DNA of 64,000 bases from Rugamonas rubra (GCF_900114705.1 NZ_FOTW01000008.1:186001-250000), one strand, 5' to 3'; counted from the stretch's first letter, positions 40,945 to 50,136 are shown. The notes: generated by a model not told the origin, from the sequence alone. Numbers and translations: made by a program.

Positions 40945-41939
40945 AGATACTGGTAACGGGTGGCATGGGCTATATCGGCTCGCACACGGTGGTCGAGCTG
41001 CTGCAGGCCGGCCACGAGGTGGTGGTGATCGACAACCTGTCGAACGCCAAGGCCTCGGTGCAGGAGCGGGTCGAGCGCATCGCCGGCAAGCCCTTCGTGT
41101 TCCTGCCGGTCGATGTGCGCGACCGGGCCGGCGTCGACGCCGTCTTCGCCGCCCACGCGGTCGACGCGGTGATCCACTTCGCCGGCCTGAAGGCGGTCGG
41201 CGAGTCGGTCGAGCAACCGCTGCGCTACTACGACAACAACATCACCGGCTCGCTGGTGCTGTTCGAGTCGATGGCGGCGGCCGGCGTCAAGCGGCTGGTG
41301 TTCAGCTCGTCGGCGACGGTCTACGGCGATCCGGCCTCGGTGCCGATCTTCGAGCACTTCCCGCTGTCGGCCACCAACCCCTACGGCCGCAGCAAGCTGA
41401 TGATCGAGGAAATCCTGGGCGACCTGATCAAGGCCGACCCGTCCTGGTCGATCGCCCTGCTGCGCTACTTCAACCCGGTTGGCGCGCACGAGAGCGGCTT
41501 GATCGGCGAGGAGCCGAACGGCATCCCCAACAACCTGGTGCCCTACATTGCCCAGGTGGCCGACGGCCGCCGCGAGCGCCTGTCGGTCTACGGCGGCGAC
41601 TATCCGACGCCGGACGGCACCGGCCTGCGCGACTACATCCACGTGGTCGACCTGGCGCTGGGCCACCTGAAGACGCTGGCCAAGCTGGCCGAGGGCCCGG
41701 GCGTGTTGACCTACAACCTTGGAACCGGACGCGGCAACAGCGTGCTGGAGATGGTGCGCGCCTTCGAGGCGGCCAGCGGCCGTCCGGTGCCGTACCAGAT
41801 CGTGGCGCGCCGCGCCGGCGACATCGCCGCCTGCTACGCCGACGCCGGCCTGGCCGAGCGCGAGCTGGGCTGGAAGGCCGAGCGTGGCATCGCGCAGATG
41901 TGCGCCGACTCTTGGCGCTGGCAGTCGGGCCCCAAATAA
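40941..41939 (+). CDS. galE: UDP-glucose 4-epimerase
   Basis: A 332-residue extended SDR. It has NAD-binding [10 protein letters not shown], the catalytic Ser in [11 protein letters not shown] and YGRSK (Tyr-x3-Lys), then [35 protein letters not shown], a very well conserved GalE region. It supplies UDP-galactose (or UDP-GalNAc) for the polymer. The protein is about 6 residues shorter than E. coli GalE, which is normal. The start ATG overlaps the upstream TGA; a longer frame upstream was rejected because it lies inside the preceding gene. Confidence 0.93.
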   Translation: MKILVTGGMGYIGSHTVVELLQAGHEVVVIDNLSNAKASVQERVERIAGKPFVFLPVDVRDRAGVDAVFAAHAVDAVIHFAGLKAVGESVEQPLRYYDNNITGSLVLFESMAAAGVKRLVFSSSATVYGDPASVPIFEHFPLSATNPYGRSKLMIEEILGDLIKADPSWSIALLRYFNPVGAHESGLIGEEPNGIPNNLVPYIAQVADGRRERLSVYGGDYPTPDGTGLRDYIHVVDLALGHLKTLAKLAEGPGVLTYNLGTGRGNSVLEMVRAFEAASGRPVPYQIVARRAGDIAACYADAGLAERELGWKAERGIAQMCADSWRWQSGPK

Positions 41940-41959
41940 TTGAACAAGGCGCGCAGCAC

Positions 41960-43120
41960 ATGAAAGCAATGATTTTGGCGGCGGGCAAGGGCACGCGGGT
42001 GCGCCCGCTGACCTACGACCTGCCCAAGCCGATGATCCCCATCCTCGGCAAGCCGGTGATGGCCTATTTGATCGAGCACCTGCACAAGTACGGCGTGACC
42101 GAGATCATGGTCAACGTCAGCTATCTGCACGAGAAGATCGAGGAGTACTTCGGCGAGGGTCACCAGTACGACGTGCAGATCGGCTATTCCTTCGAGGGCT
42201 ACACCAACGACGACGGCGAGGTGGTGCCGCAGCCGCTCGGCTCGGCCGGCGGCATGAAGAAGATCCAGCAGTTCGGCGGCTTTTTTGACGACACCACCAT
42301 CGTCCTGTGCGGCGACGCGCTGATCGACCTGGACATCAAGTCGGCCCTGTTCGAGCACCGCCGCAAGGGCGCGCTGGCCTCGGTGATCACCAAGGAGGTG
42401 CCGTGGGACAAGGTGTCGAGCTACGGCGTGGTGGTGGCCGACGCCGACGGGCGCATCCGCCAGTTCCAGGAGAAGCCCAGCCAGGAGGAGGCGCTGTCGA
42501 ACTTTGTCAGCACCGGCATCTACATCTTCGAGCCGGAGGTGATCGACCTGATCCCGTCGGACCGGCCGTTCGACATCGGTTCCGACCTGTTCCCGCTGCT
42601 GGCCGAGAAGGGCCTGCCGTTCTACGCCCAGACGCGCGGCTTCAACTGGATCGACATCGGCAGCGTGAGCGACTACTGGGAGGTGTGCCAGAGCGTGCTG
42701 ATGGGCGAGGTGGCCAATCTGCACATGCCCGGCATCCAGGTCGACGACGGCCTGTGGGTCGGCCTCAACACCAGCATCGACTGGGACGGCACGCAGATCG
42801 AGGGTCCGGTCTACATCGGCTCGGGCTGCCGCATCGAGGCCGGCGTGCGCATCGTGGGGCCGACCTGGATCGGCCACGGCAGCCACGTCTGCGCCGGCGC
42901 CGAGGTGGTGCGCAGCGTGCTGTTCGAATACACCCGAGTGTTACCGGATGTTTCGCTGGAGGAAATGATCGTCTTCAAGGACTATAGTGTCGACCGCGCC
43001 GGCGAGATGAAGCACGTCTCCGAATGCGACCCGGACGCCTGGGCCAACGCGCGCGACCGGCGCAGCAAACGCCGCACGAACAACAGCAACGATATCAACG
43101 AGAAGAGAAACAGAGCATGA
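41960..43120 (+). CDS. Sugar-nucleotide nucleotidyltransferase with hexapeptide C-terminal domain
   Basis: A 386-residue protein. The nucleotidyltransferase domain begins [32 protein letters not shown] and has the metal-binding Asp in CGDALIDLD and FQEKPSQEE. From about 255 a left-handed beta-helix follows ([30 protein letters not shown]...). The closest types are mannose-1-phosphate guanylyltransferase and glucose-1-phosphate thymidylyl/uridylyltransferase. The GDP-mannose context favours the first, but this is not proven. The C-terminal 60 residues are basic and unusual. The stop overlaps the next start (ATGA). Confidence 0.85.
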   Translation: MKAMILAAGKGTRVRPLTYDLPKPMIPILGKPVMAYLIEHLHKYGVTEIMVNVSYLHEKIEEYFGEGHQYDVQIGYSFEGYTNDDGEVVPQPLGSAGGMKKIQQFGGFFDDTTIVLCGDALIDLDIKSALFEHRRKGALASVITKEVPWDKVSSYGVVVADADGRIRQFQEKPSQEEALSNFVSTGIYIFEPEVIDLIPSDRPFDIGSDLFPLLAEKGLPFYAQTRGFNWIDIGSVSDYWEVCQSVLMGEVANLHMPGIQVDDGLWVGLNTSIDWDGTQIEGPVYIGSGCRIEAGVRIVGPTWIGHGSHVCAGAEVVRSVLFEYTRVLPDVSLEEMIVFKDYSVDRAGEMKHVSECDPDAWANARDRRSKRRTNNSNDINEKRNRA

Positions 43121-44532
43121 AAATCTATCCAGTCATCCTGTCGGGCGGCTCCGGCACCCGTCTGTGGCCGCTGTCGCGCGCCGTGTTGCCCAAGCAGTTG
43201 CTGCCGCTGGTCGGCGAGCAGACCATGCTGCAGGACACCGCGCTGCGCCTGGCCGGCCGGCCCGGCCTGATGGCCCCGCTGATCGTCTGCGGCAACGAGC
43301 ACCGCTTCCTGGTGGCCGAGCAGATGCGCGAGATCCGCCAGGCGCCGCTCGGCATCCTGCTCGAGCCGGTCGGCCGCAACACGGCGCCGGCGGTGGCCGC
43401 CGCCGCCCACTACCTGCGCGTCATCGACGCCGAGGCGGTGATGCTGGTGCTGCCGGCCGACCACGTGATCGAGGACGTCGACGCCTTCTTCGCCGCCATC
43501 GAGGCGGCCGGCGCGCTGGTCGCCGAGGGCGCCCTGGCCACCTTCGGCATCGTGCCGAGCGGCCCGGAGACGGGCTACGGCTACATCCAGAGCGGCAAGG
43601 CGGCCGCCGCCGCGCAGTGTTTCGCGGTCGACCGCTTCGTCGAGAAGCCGGACCTGGCCACGGCCGAGGGCTTCGTCGCCGCCGGCAACTACTTCTGGAA
43701 CAGCGGCATGTTCCTGTTCCGCGCCGACAGCTATCTGCGCGAGCTCGAGCAGTTCCAGCCGGCCATCGCGGCGGCCAGCGAGGCCGCCGTGCGGCTGGGC
43801 TACCGCGACCTCGACTTCTGCCGCCTCGACGAGGCCAGCTTCACCGCCTGCCCGTCCGACTCGATCGACTACGCGGTGATGGAGCACACCCGCCACGCCA
43901 TCGTGGTGCCGGCCTCGATCGGCTGGAGCGACGTCGGCTCCTGGTCGGCGCTGTGGGAGGTGCAGCCGCAGGACGCCGACGGCAACGTGGCGCGCGGCGA
44001 CGTCTACCTGGACGGCGTGTCCGGCTCGCTGGTGCGCGCCGAGAGCCGCATCGTCGCGGTGGTCGGCGTGCAGGACCTGGTGGTGGTCGAGACGGCCGAC
44101 GCGGTGCTGGTGGCGCACAAGGACCAGGTGCAGCGGGTCAAGCAGATCGTCGAGCACCTGAAGGCGCAGGAGCGCACCGAGCACCTGCACCACACCAAGG
44201 TGTACCGGCCGTGGGGCTGCTACGAGGGCATCGACATCGGCGAGCGTTTCCAGGTCAAGCGCATCACCGTCAATCCGGGCGGCAAGCTGTCGCTGCAGAT
44301 GCACCACCACCGCGCCGAGCACTGGATCGTGGTCAGCGGCACGGCCCGCGTCACCTGCGGCGACAAGGTCAGCCTGCTGACCGAGAACGAGTCGACCTAC
44401 ATTCCGATCGGCATGAACCACCGCTTGGAAAATCCGGGCAAACTGCCGCTGCACCTGATCGAAGTGCAGTCGGGCAGCTACCTGGGCGAGGACGACATCG
44501 TGCGCTTCGAGGACGTCTACTCGCGCGCCTGA
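43117..44532 (+). CDS. manC: Mannose-1-phosphate guanylyltransferase / mannose-6-phosphate isomerase (AlgA/ManC type)
   Basis: A 471-residue bifunctional enzyme. The GMP domain has ILSGGSGTRLWPLSRAVLPKQLLPL, RNTAPAVAAAA, FVEKPD and NSGMFLF. The C-terminal cupin PMI domain has YRPWGCYEGIDIGERFQVKRI and GGKLSLQMHHHRAEHWIVVSGTARV. It makes GDP-mannose from mannose-6-P isomers and so feeds the AlgD-like dehydrogenase. It is the last gene of the EPS locus, followed by a strong terminator. The start ATG overlaps the upstream TGA. Confidence 0.93.
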   Translation: MKIYPVILSGGSGTRLWPLSRAVLPKQLLPLVGEQTMLQDTALRLAGRPGLMAPLIVCGNEHRFLVAEQMREIRQAPLGILLEPVGRNTAPAVAAAAHYLRVIDAEAVMLVLPADHVIEDVDAFFAAIEAAGALVAEGALATFGIVPSGPETGYGYIQSGKAAAAAQCFAVDRFVEKPDLATAEGFVAAGNYFWNSGMFLFRADSYLRELEQFQPAIAAASEAAVRLGYRDLDFCRLDEASFTACPSDSIDYAVMEHTRHAIVVPASIGWSDVGSWSALWEVQPQDADGNVARGDVYLDGVSGSLVRAESRIVAVVGVQDLVVVETADAVLVAHKDQVQRVKQIVEHLKAQERTEHLHHTKVYRPWGCYEGIDIGERFQVKRITVNPGGKLSLQMHHHRAEHWIVVSGTARVTCGDKVSLLTENESTYIPIGMNHRLENPGKLPLHLIEVQSGSYLGEDDIVRFEDVYSRA

Positions 44533-44585
44533 GGTTGGCCCGGCGGCGGCGCCACGCGGCGCGGCGCGATGGCGCTATAATCGAC

Positions 44586-44614
44586 AGCGGAAGCCTTGGC
44601 TTCCGCTTTTTTTT
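44586..44614 (+). terminator. Rho-independent terminator of the EPS locus
   Basis: AGCGGAAGCC (44586-44595), loop TT, GGCTTCCGCT (44598-44607), then a T run to 44614. Its position 53 bp behind the ManC-type gene marks the end of the long EPS transcript. The start codon of the next gene lies 20 bp further on, so that gene must be served by a promoter overlapping the hairpin region or by read-through. Confidence 0.92.
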
Positions 44615-44634
44615 CACATTGACCAGAGTGCCAC

Positions 44635-45678
44635 TTGCCTACAATTCCCACCCTCCTGCGCGGCCTGTGCTGTGCCACCATGCTGGCCTCGGCCGCCGCC
44701 TCGGCGCAGTTCAAGCCGGCCGCGGCCGCCGGCTTGCAGCCGGCGCAACTCGCCATCGTGGTCAACGACGACGAAGCCAACAGCGTGGAGATCGGCGAGT
44801 ACTACCGCCAGGCGCGCAACATACCGGCCAGGAACGTGGTGCATGTGCGCATTCCCGGCAAGCCCCACAAGCTCGACGCTGAACAGTTCCGCCAGCTCAA
44901 GGAGCAGATCGACGGCCAACTGGGCGCTGACATCCAGGCCGTGTTGATGGTCTGGACGGCGCCCTACGCGGTCGAGTGCAACTCGATCACGGCGGCGTAC
45001 ACGATGGGCTTCGACGCCGCGCTGTGCCAGAAACCCTGCGGGCCGGGCAAGCCGAGCGCCTATTACAACACCGCCTCGGCGCGGCCGCAGGCCGAGTTCG
45101 GCATGCGCCTGTCGATGCTGCTGCCGACCGAGTCGGTCGAGCAGGCCAAGGCGCTGATCGGGCGCGGCCAGGTCAGCGGCTTCTCGACGCCGGCGGCCAG
45201 CGCCTACTACCTGGTCACCAGCGAGCAGGCGCGCAACAGCCGGGCGCCGTTCTTTCCGCGCGCCATGGTGTTGCCGCAGAAAAAACTGACCATCAAGAAC
45301 CTTCACGCCGACAGCCTGGAGGACGCCAAGGACATCATGGTCTACCAGACCGGCATGGCGCGCGTGGCCAAGCTGGATACACTGCAGTTCCTGCCCGGCG
45401 CGCTGGCCGACCACCTGACCTCGGTCGGCGGCGACCTGCTCGGCGACGCCCAGATGAGCAGCCTGCGCTGGCTCGAGGCGGGCGCCACGGCCAGCTACGG
45501 CACCGTGTCCGAGCCGTGCAACTACTGGCAGAAGTTCCCCAATTCCACCGTGCTGCTGCAGCACTATCTACGCGGCGCCAGCGCCATCGAGGCCTACTGG
45601 CGCAGCGTGGCTTGGCCGGGGCAGGGCGTGTTCATCGGCGAGCCGTTGGCGGCGCCGTACCGGGGCGCGGCGCGGTAG
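44635..45678 (+). CDS. TIGR03790 family secreted protein
   Basis: A 347-residue protein with a signal peptide (LLRGLCCATMLASAAASAQF) and the TIGR03790 domain: LAIVVNDDEANSVEIGEYYRQARNIPARNVVHVRIP, then AVLMVWTAPYAVEC and, near the end, LRWLEAGATASYGTVSEPCNYWQKFPN. The family occurs, from memory, only in species with exosortase and has no known function. It lies directly behind the EPS locus terminator and before PEP-CTERM genes. The start is a TTG; a later ATG at 44680 would cut the signal peptide short. Confidence 0.82.
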   Translation: MPTIPTLLRGLCCATMLASAAASAQFKPAAAAGLQPAQLAIVVNDDEANSVEIGEYYRQARNIPARNVVHVRIPGKPHKLDAEQFRQLKEQIDGQLGADIQAVLMVWTAPYAVECNSITAAYTMGFDAALCQKPCGPGKPSAYYNTASARPQAEFGMRLSMLLPTESVEQAKALIGRGQVSGFSTPAASAYYLVTSEQARNSRAPFFPRAMVLPQKKLTIKNLHADSLEDAKDIMVYQTGMARVAKLDTLQFLPGALADHLTSVGGDLLGDAQMSSLRWLEAGATASYGTVSEPCNYWQKFPNSTVLLQHYLRGASAIEAYWRSVAWPGQGVFIGEPLAAPYRGAAR

Positions 45679-45810
45679 TGCCGCACGGCAATTATTTCAT
45701 ACAATATACATAACACTTTCCTGATGAATATGCTATCATCGCGACCAAGTCAGTAGCAATTCAATATGTCCCGGCATCCGGCCGGGGCAGATTATTCAGT
45801 TAAGGCAAGC

Positions 45811-46365
45811 ATGAAAAAGAATTTCAACAACATCGCCGCAGCCCTGGTCTTCGCCGGCTCCGCGCTGGTCGCCCAAGCCGCCCAGGCCGCCCCGATCGAC
45901 ATCAGCCAACTGCCGGAAGCGGTGACCCTGGCCGCAGGTACCGCCCACTTCGACGACACCTTCGCCAACGGCAACGCCCACAACCTGTTCAACGACCAGT
46001 TCACCTTCACCACCACCGGTGTGAGCAATGTCGACATGATCCTGACCTCGATCAGCACCAAGGCCAGCAACGGCCTGGACCTGACCGGTTTCGCCCTGTA
46101 CAACAGCAACAGCAACGCCATGGTCTTGAATGGCACCCAGCTCAAGACTGGCCTGCAGGACAAATGGACGCTGACGGTCAACTCGCTGGCGGCCGGTTCG
46201 TACTACTTCAAAGTGAGCGGCAATGTGGTTTCGGCCGCCGGCGGCGCTTTCGCCGGCAACGGCCACGTGCTGAGCGCGGTACCGGAAGCCGACACCTACG
46301 CCATGTTGCTGGCCGGCCTGGGCCTGCTGGGCGTGGTGGCACGCCGCCGCAGCAACGCGGCCTAA
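45811..46365 (+). CDS. FxDxF-type PEP-CTERM protein with a PEA variant motif
   Basis: A 184-residue secreted protein. The signal peptide (FNNIAAALVFAGSALVAQAAQA) is followed by FxDxF-like segments (AHFDDTFANGNAHNLFNDQFTF) and a C-terminal sorting tail VPEADTYAMLLAGLGLLGVVARRRSNAA. The third motif residue is Ala instead of Pro. The ATG at 45811 was preferred over an upstream one at 45766 because the signal peptide then has normal length. It is a predicted exosortase B substrate. Function unknown; the FxDxF group is common in Oxalobacteraceae. A second such gene follows 66 bp downstream. Confidence 0.83.
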   Translation: MKKNFNNIAAALVFAGSALVAQAAQAAPIDISQLPEAVTLAAGTAHFDDTFANGNAHNLFNDQFTFTTTGVSNVDMILTSISTKASNGLDLTGFALYNSNSNAMVLNGTQLKTGLQDKWTLTVNSLAAGSYYFKVSGNVVSAAGGAFAGNGHVLSAVPEADTYAMLLAGLGLLGVVARRRSNAA

Positions 46366-46431
46366 GTTCGACCTCCTTACTTTAGATAATCGGCGGACGC
46401 CACGGCGGCCGCCCTCACTTTCGGTGACACT

Positions 46432-47010
46432 ATGCATAAATTGACCCAATCCCTGATCCTGGCCCTGGCCCTGGCCGGTTCCAGCATCGCCCACGCCGCC
46501 ACCGACCTGAGCGCCGCGTCGGTCGACCTGACCGCCGACCTGCTGAGCTCGTCGTCGGCCGCCTTCGGCCAGACCATCCACCTGAGCAACGCGGCCGACG
46601 TCGGCGCCGTGAACAACTTCTTCATCGACAACTACACCTTCACCCTGTCGGGCGCCAACGACCTGTCCAGCCTGGTGACCTCGCTGATCGCCGCGCCGAA
46701 CTCCGGCCTGATCATCACCGGCTTCAACCTGCTGAGCAATAACGCCGTGGTGCTGGCCGGCCAGCAGAACCTGGTCGACTTCGACGCCGCCGACCAGGCT
46801 TGGTCGTTCGACAGCACCCAGCCGCTGAACGCCGGCAGCTACACGCTGCAAGTGCGCGGCTACGCCGCCGACACCACCGCCGGCAGCTACAGCGGCAACA
46901 TCGGCATCGCCGCCGCCGTGCCGGAACCAGAAACCATCGCCATGCTGCTGGCCGGCCTGGGTCTGATCGGCGTGGTCAGCCGTCGCCGCAAAGTGGCCGT
47001 CGCCGCGTAA
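46432..47010 (+). CDS. FxDxF-type PEP-CTERM protein
   Basis: A 192-residue secreted protein with signal peptide MHKLTQSLILALALAGSSIAHA, an N-terminal FFIDNYTF segment of the FxDxF type and a C-terminal VPEPETIAMLLAGLGLIGVVSRRRKVAVAA. It resembles the gene in front (45811) in size and plan, although the two are clearly diverged. Function unknown. It is followed by a strong terminator that carries a group II intron relic directly behind its T run. Confidence 0.87.
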   Translation: MHKLTQSLILALALAGSSIAHAATDLSAASVDLTADLLSSSSAAFGQTIHLSNAADVGAVNNFFIDNYTFTLSGANDLSSLVTSLIAAPNSGLIITGFNLLSNNAVVLAGQQNLVDFDAADQAWSFDSTQPLNAGSYTLQVRGYAADTTAGSYSGNIGIAAAVPEPETIAMLLAGLGLIGVVSRRRKVAVAA

Positions 47011-47027
47011 GTCTTTCTGCTGCAACA

Positions 47028-47059
47028 AAAACGGAGGCCTTCGGCCTCCGTTTTTTTTT
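47028..47059 (+). terminator. Rho-independent terminator behind the FxDxF gene
   Basis: ACGGAGGCC (47031-47039), loop TTC, GGCCTCCGT (47043-47051), followed by T residues to 47059. The sequence after the T run is intron-like (see the next feature), so the terminator probably served as the insertion target. Confidence 0.92.
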
Positions 47060-47860
47060 GCGCGCCCAGTATTGGCGCCCTCCCGTGGGTGCAAGTCGCG
47101 CCATGAGCTGACCACGGTGAGCGAAGTGAGGCGCAGCTGCATGAGGGCAGCCGATTGCGCCAACGTGCCGCTTGCGGCACGGCACGGAGCATGCATCACG
47201 AGCCGATGGGCAAGAGCCGTATCGAAAGCGTTGCCGATCAGGACGGGCTGGCCATGGGCCGCGAAGCTCTTCTCGCCAAGGAGCGGCGGCGTAGATGGCG
47301 CGGTTGAGTGATGGTGGAGTGTGTCTCTTACTTGGGCCGAAACCCGACGGCGGCGAACTCGAGTTCGGCATCCCGACGGTGGTGGACCGCCAAATTCAGC
47401 AGGCCCTGCCACACGTGCTGCAACCGATACTTGATCCCACTTCCAGCGAGCATAGCTACGGTTTTCGTCCGGGCGGGCATGCGCAAGACGTGGTGTTGGC
47501 CGCCCAAGCGTGCGCCCAGTCCGGCTTGCGGATCGTGGTCGAAGTCGACTTGTCGAAGCCCTTCGGCAGGGGTAGCTGGGGTGGAAGGGGCGCCCGGTGA
47601 TCGCGAATTGCTCAAGCAGGCAGCAGTGCCGTCGGTGGCAAGATAAGGCGCGGCATGCGGCCGACGCTGGTGGGACTATAGCGATAGTTGCTGAAAACGG
47701 TAATGGCTTTCGGCTATTTCGACCGACTGGATGTACCTCGCCTATCTTAACTTCAACCACTCGAGCCGTCCGGTGCGGACTCGCATGGCCGGTGGTGTGG
47801 CTGGGGAGGGGGGGCATCAAAAACAATTCACCGCTCGCCCAATGCCGAGTTATAGGGGGG
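47060..47860 (+). mobile_element. Decayed group II intron
   Basis: The first bases behind the terminator (GCGCGCCCAGTATTGGCGCC, then TGGGTGCAAGTCGCGCC and GGTGAGCGAAGTGAGGCGCAG) have the look of the 5' end of bacterial group II introns. A fragment of the intron-encoded reverse transcriptase follows (about 47337-47570). Near 47762-47800 a domain V-like hairpin stretch appears (GAGCCGTCCGGTGCGGACTC...GGTGGTGTGG). The total of about 800 bp is far shorter than the 2-2.5 kb of an intact intron, so most of the reverse transcriptase gene is deleted. Position behind a terminator hairpin is the target habit of class C introns. The 3' boundary is approximate. Confidence 0.72.
47337..47570 (+). pseudogene. 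Group II intron reverse transcriptase fragment
   Basis: The frame reads KPDGGELEFGIPTVVDRQIQ and continues to SEHSYGFRPGGHAQDVVLAAQ and VVEVDLSKPF. These are the RT-0 to RT-3 segments of LtrA-type proteins (KPxGGxRPLGIPTVxDRxxQ and SYGFRPGRSAH). Only about 80 of the usual 400-plus residues remain. The catalytic YADD, maturase and endonuclease parts are missing, and typical Arg residues are replaced (RPLG is ELEFG). It is inactive. Confidence 0.85.
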
Positions 47861-48179
47861 GGGCTAGTTGCGTTTGCCGGTGGCGTTGTGGGAATGAGCG
47901 GTTCGTGCCTGGACGGAACTGCGACTGCGGCCCGCGACGGTCATAGCACAGTCGGGTGCAGGCAGCCATTGCGCCATTATCAAAAGTTGGGACGGGTTTG
48001 TGTTCAATTAAATAATTGTGTTCTAAAAACTATTTATATATTATAATTATTGCAATTTATACCACTAATTGACTGGGTACATCGCCGGCGAGACTGATCG
48101 AGTCGGTGAACGCATCACTTGCACGCCCCTGCGGCACAGAGGTCCATGGCCGCTCCACCCAACGAAACGTAAGGAAATC
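47861..48179 (+). promoter_or_regulatory. Upstream region of cassette A1-B1, with A/T-rich promoter-like element
   Basis: After the intron relic the sequence turns A/T-rich. TATTTATATATTATA (48031-48045) recurs identically at 52107-52121 before the second cassette, and contains TATAAT (48042-48047) as a possible -10. No good -35 was found. The last 35 bp before the ATG (GGCCGCTCCACCCAACG and AAGGAAATCATG) are also nearly the same as before A2. The element is thus part of the duplicated unit. Confidence 0.55.
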
Positions 48180-49115
48180 ATGAACAACATACATCGCAGT
48201 GTTCTGCTTGCCGTATGTGCCTTGTTTGGCATATCGAGCGGCGCGCAGGCCTACGGCATAGGCGAATCGATTATGCGTGTCAGCGATCTGAAGCTGACCG
48301 ATTCGGCAGGTGCCCAGTACACTAATGCTAAATTGTTGTCATCGTCGAGCATGGCGTTCGCCAGCGTCTTCAACTCCACGTCTCCAGGTGTGGGCGGGGG
48401 GGACTGGTGGCGCTGGAGCACTTTTGGTGACGGGTGGGATCCATACGAACATTGTTCCATCGCGGGCCACTTGGATTGCGGGCCGTTTTACCTTAACTAT
48501 TTCCTACCATTCGACCCCCAGGGATATCATTTTCTCCCTGGAGTTGGATATAGGAATACCGACCTGCGGATCAAGGGCGATATCCTCTACAAGCCGGCGA
48601 CCCCGATGAACATCGATATGCGGGGCGATGCCGCCACCTATGGGGCCGAGGCATATTACGGCGGCGTGAGCTTGGTTCAATTCGACATGACGTTCAAGCT
48701 TGCGTCGGCCGATCGCATCACCTTGTCGTTCGATGCGGATGCCTTCAGCAAGGCGAGCAACGGTGGCAGCGGAGAGCGTCTCTTGGATCGCGCGACGTCG
48801 CAAGTGAAGTTCGAGGCAAGGCTGATCAACAAGACGACAGGCGTACAGATTTTTTACTTTGCTCCTGAGGAGTTGAACTTTCTGAACGCTCCGTTGCACG
48901 GCGACTCTGTGATGGATCCAGCGGCGAAATCGTTCTCCGTCAGTTCATCCTTGCTCAACACGTCGGACGAGTACGCGTTCTCGTTTACGCAACTCACCGC
49001 CAGTTATGCCTCCACGGCGCCTGTTCCCGAGCCGTCTGGCGTCGCCATGCTGGGCGCCGGGATCGGGCTGCTGGCCTTCGTGAGAAGGCGTTCGCGCAAG
49101 CCGGCCGCGCCGTGA
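48180..49115 (+). CDS. PEP-CTERM protein A1 of the duplicated cassette
   Basis: A 311-residue secreted protein of an unrecognised family. Signal peptide MNNIHRSVLLAVCALFGISSGAQA; early motif GIGESIMRVSDLKLTDSAGAQYT; a Cys pair (HCSIAGHLDCG); central YYGGVSLVQFDMTFKLASADRITLSFDADAFSK. The C-terminal VPEPSGVAMLGAGIGLLAFVRRRSRK is a PEP-CTERM tail with Gly in the helix. Most residues match A2 (52247), and the motifs are shared with B1/B2. Predicted to be sorted by exosortase B. The ATG follows AAGGAAATC. Confidence 0.87.
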   Translation: MNNIHRSVLLAVCALFGISSGAQAYGIGESIMRVSDLKLTDSAGAQYTNAKLLSSSSMAFASVFNSTSPGVGGGDWWRWSTFGDGWDPYEHCSIAGHLDCGPFYLNYFLPFDPQGYHFLPGVGYRNTDLRIKGDILYKPATPMNIDMRGDAATYGAEAYYGGVSLVQFDMTFKLASADRITLSFDADAFSKASNGGSGERLLDRATSQVKFEARLINKTTGVQIFYFAPEELNFLNAPLHGDSVMDPAAKSFSVSSSLLNTSDEYAFSFTQLTASYASTAPVPEPSGVAMLGAGIGLLAFVRRRSRKPAAP

Positions 49116-49197
49116 TGCCGGGCGATTCGCCTGCACACCGCCGCACTCCACCTCCGCAGCCGACGTCAAGTAGCTGCTTCACGCACGCAAGGAAACC

Positions 49198-50136
49198 ATG
49201 AACAAACATATCATTGCCGGTACGCTGATGGCCGTTGCCACCCTGTGCCTTTCGACTGGCGCCCATGCCCGTGGGGTAGCGGAGACGCTGCTTCGTGTTA
49301 GCAACCTGAAACTGAGTGATTCGGTTGGCGCGGCATACACGCGGGCCGCGTTCTCGGCTTTGTCCACTAGCAACGTCACCAGCAACATTCTGTACACCGG
49401 TGCGCCAGAGAAACAAATCGGCGTTGGATACTACTTGCCCGGCTTGGGCAGCGTCGACCTGCCGACTCTGTGCCAGCAGTCGCGGCGCAACGATTGTGCC
49501 AGGGTCTATTCCAATTATTTCCGGCCTTTTAGCCGCGATGAATATAGCTTTCCCGCCGGTTACGATTACCTCCACGCCGATCAGTTGATCAAGGGGGATC
49601 TCATCGGCAACGTGCCGTCGACATTGAGCATCGATACGCGTGGTGACGCCGCAATCCGTTATGTTGATAAGGGGTATTACGGCGGCGCGAGCTCGGTAAA
49701 CCTGCAAATGAAGTTCAAGCTCGCCTCGGAGAATCGCCTTACCCTGTCGTTCGATGCGGACGCCTACTCCAATGTGTACGGCTTCAGTCCCAACTGGGAC
49801 GAGCGGGAGCACATGGAGTCGCAAATAAGGTTCGGGGCGACATTGATGAACAAGACGACCGGCGCCACGGTGTTTTCCTACGCCCCTGAGGAGATCAACT
49901 TCGGCAACGACCCTGAGTTTGGGCAGGTCGTGCTGGACCCGGCAGCGAAGTCGTTCAGCATTACCTCGGCCCTGCTCAATACGTCGGACGACTATGTGCT
50001 GTCGATCACCCAGATGGCGGGAAGCTTTGCGAGGATCTCGGCGATCCCCGAGCCATCCGGCGCCGCGATGCTGGGCGCCGGTATTGGCCTGCTGGCGTTC
50101 CTGAGACGGCGGTCGCGGACGGCCTCGGTGGCCTGA
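49198..50136 (+). CDS. PEP-CTERM protein B1 of the duplicated cassette
   Basis: A 312-residue secreted protein paralogous to A1. Signal peptide MNKHIIAGTLMAVATLCLSTGAHA; ETLLRVSNLKLSDSVGAAYTRAAFSAL; Cys pair in LCQQSRRNDCA; YYGGASSVNLQMKFKLASENRLTLSFDADAYSNVYG; tail IPEPSGAAMLGAGIGLLAFLRRRSRT. It is about as distant from A1 as B2 is from A2, so A and B are old paralogues while B1 and B2 are recent copies. The gap to A1 is 82 bp; it carries AAGGAAACC before the ATG. Function unknown. Confidence 0.87.
   Translation: MNKHIIAGTLMAVATLCLSTGAHARGVAETLLRVSNLKLSDSVGAAYTRAAFSALSTSNVTSNILYTGAPEKQIGVGYYLPGLGSVDLPTLCQQSRRNDCARVYSNYFRPFSRDEYSFPAGYDYLHADQLIKGDLIGNVPSTLSIDTRGDAAIRYVDKGYYGGASSVNLQMKFKLASENRLTLSFDADAYSNVYGFSPNWDEREHMESQIRFGATLMNKTTGATVFSYAPEEINFGNDPEFGQVVLDPAAKSFSITSALLNTSDDYVLSITQMAGSFARISAIPEPSGAAMLGAGIGLLAFLRRRSRTASVA

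Noticed and set aside
47731-47946. Small open frame containing PVRTRMAGGVAGEG
   Set aside because: This is the chance translation of the group II intron domain V/VI region, a common false ORF behind such introns.
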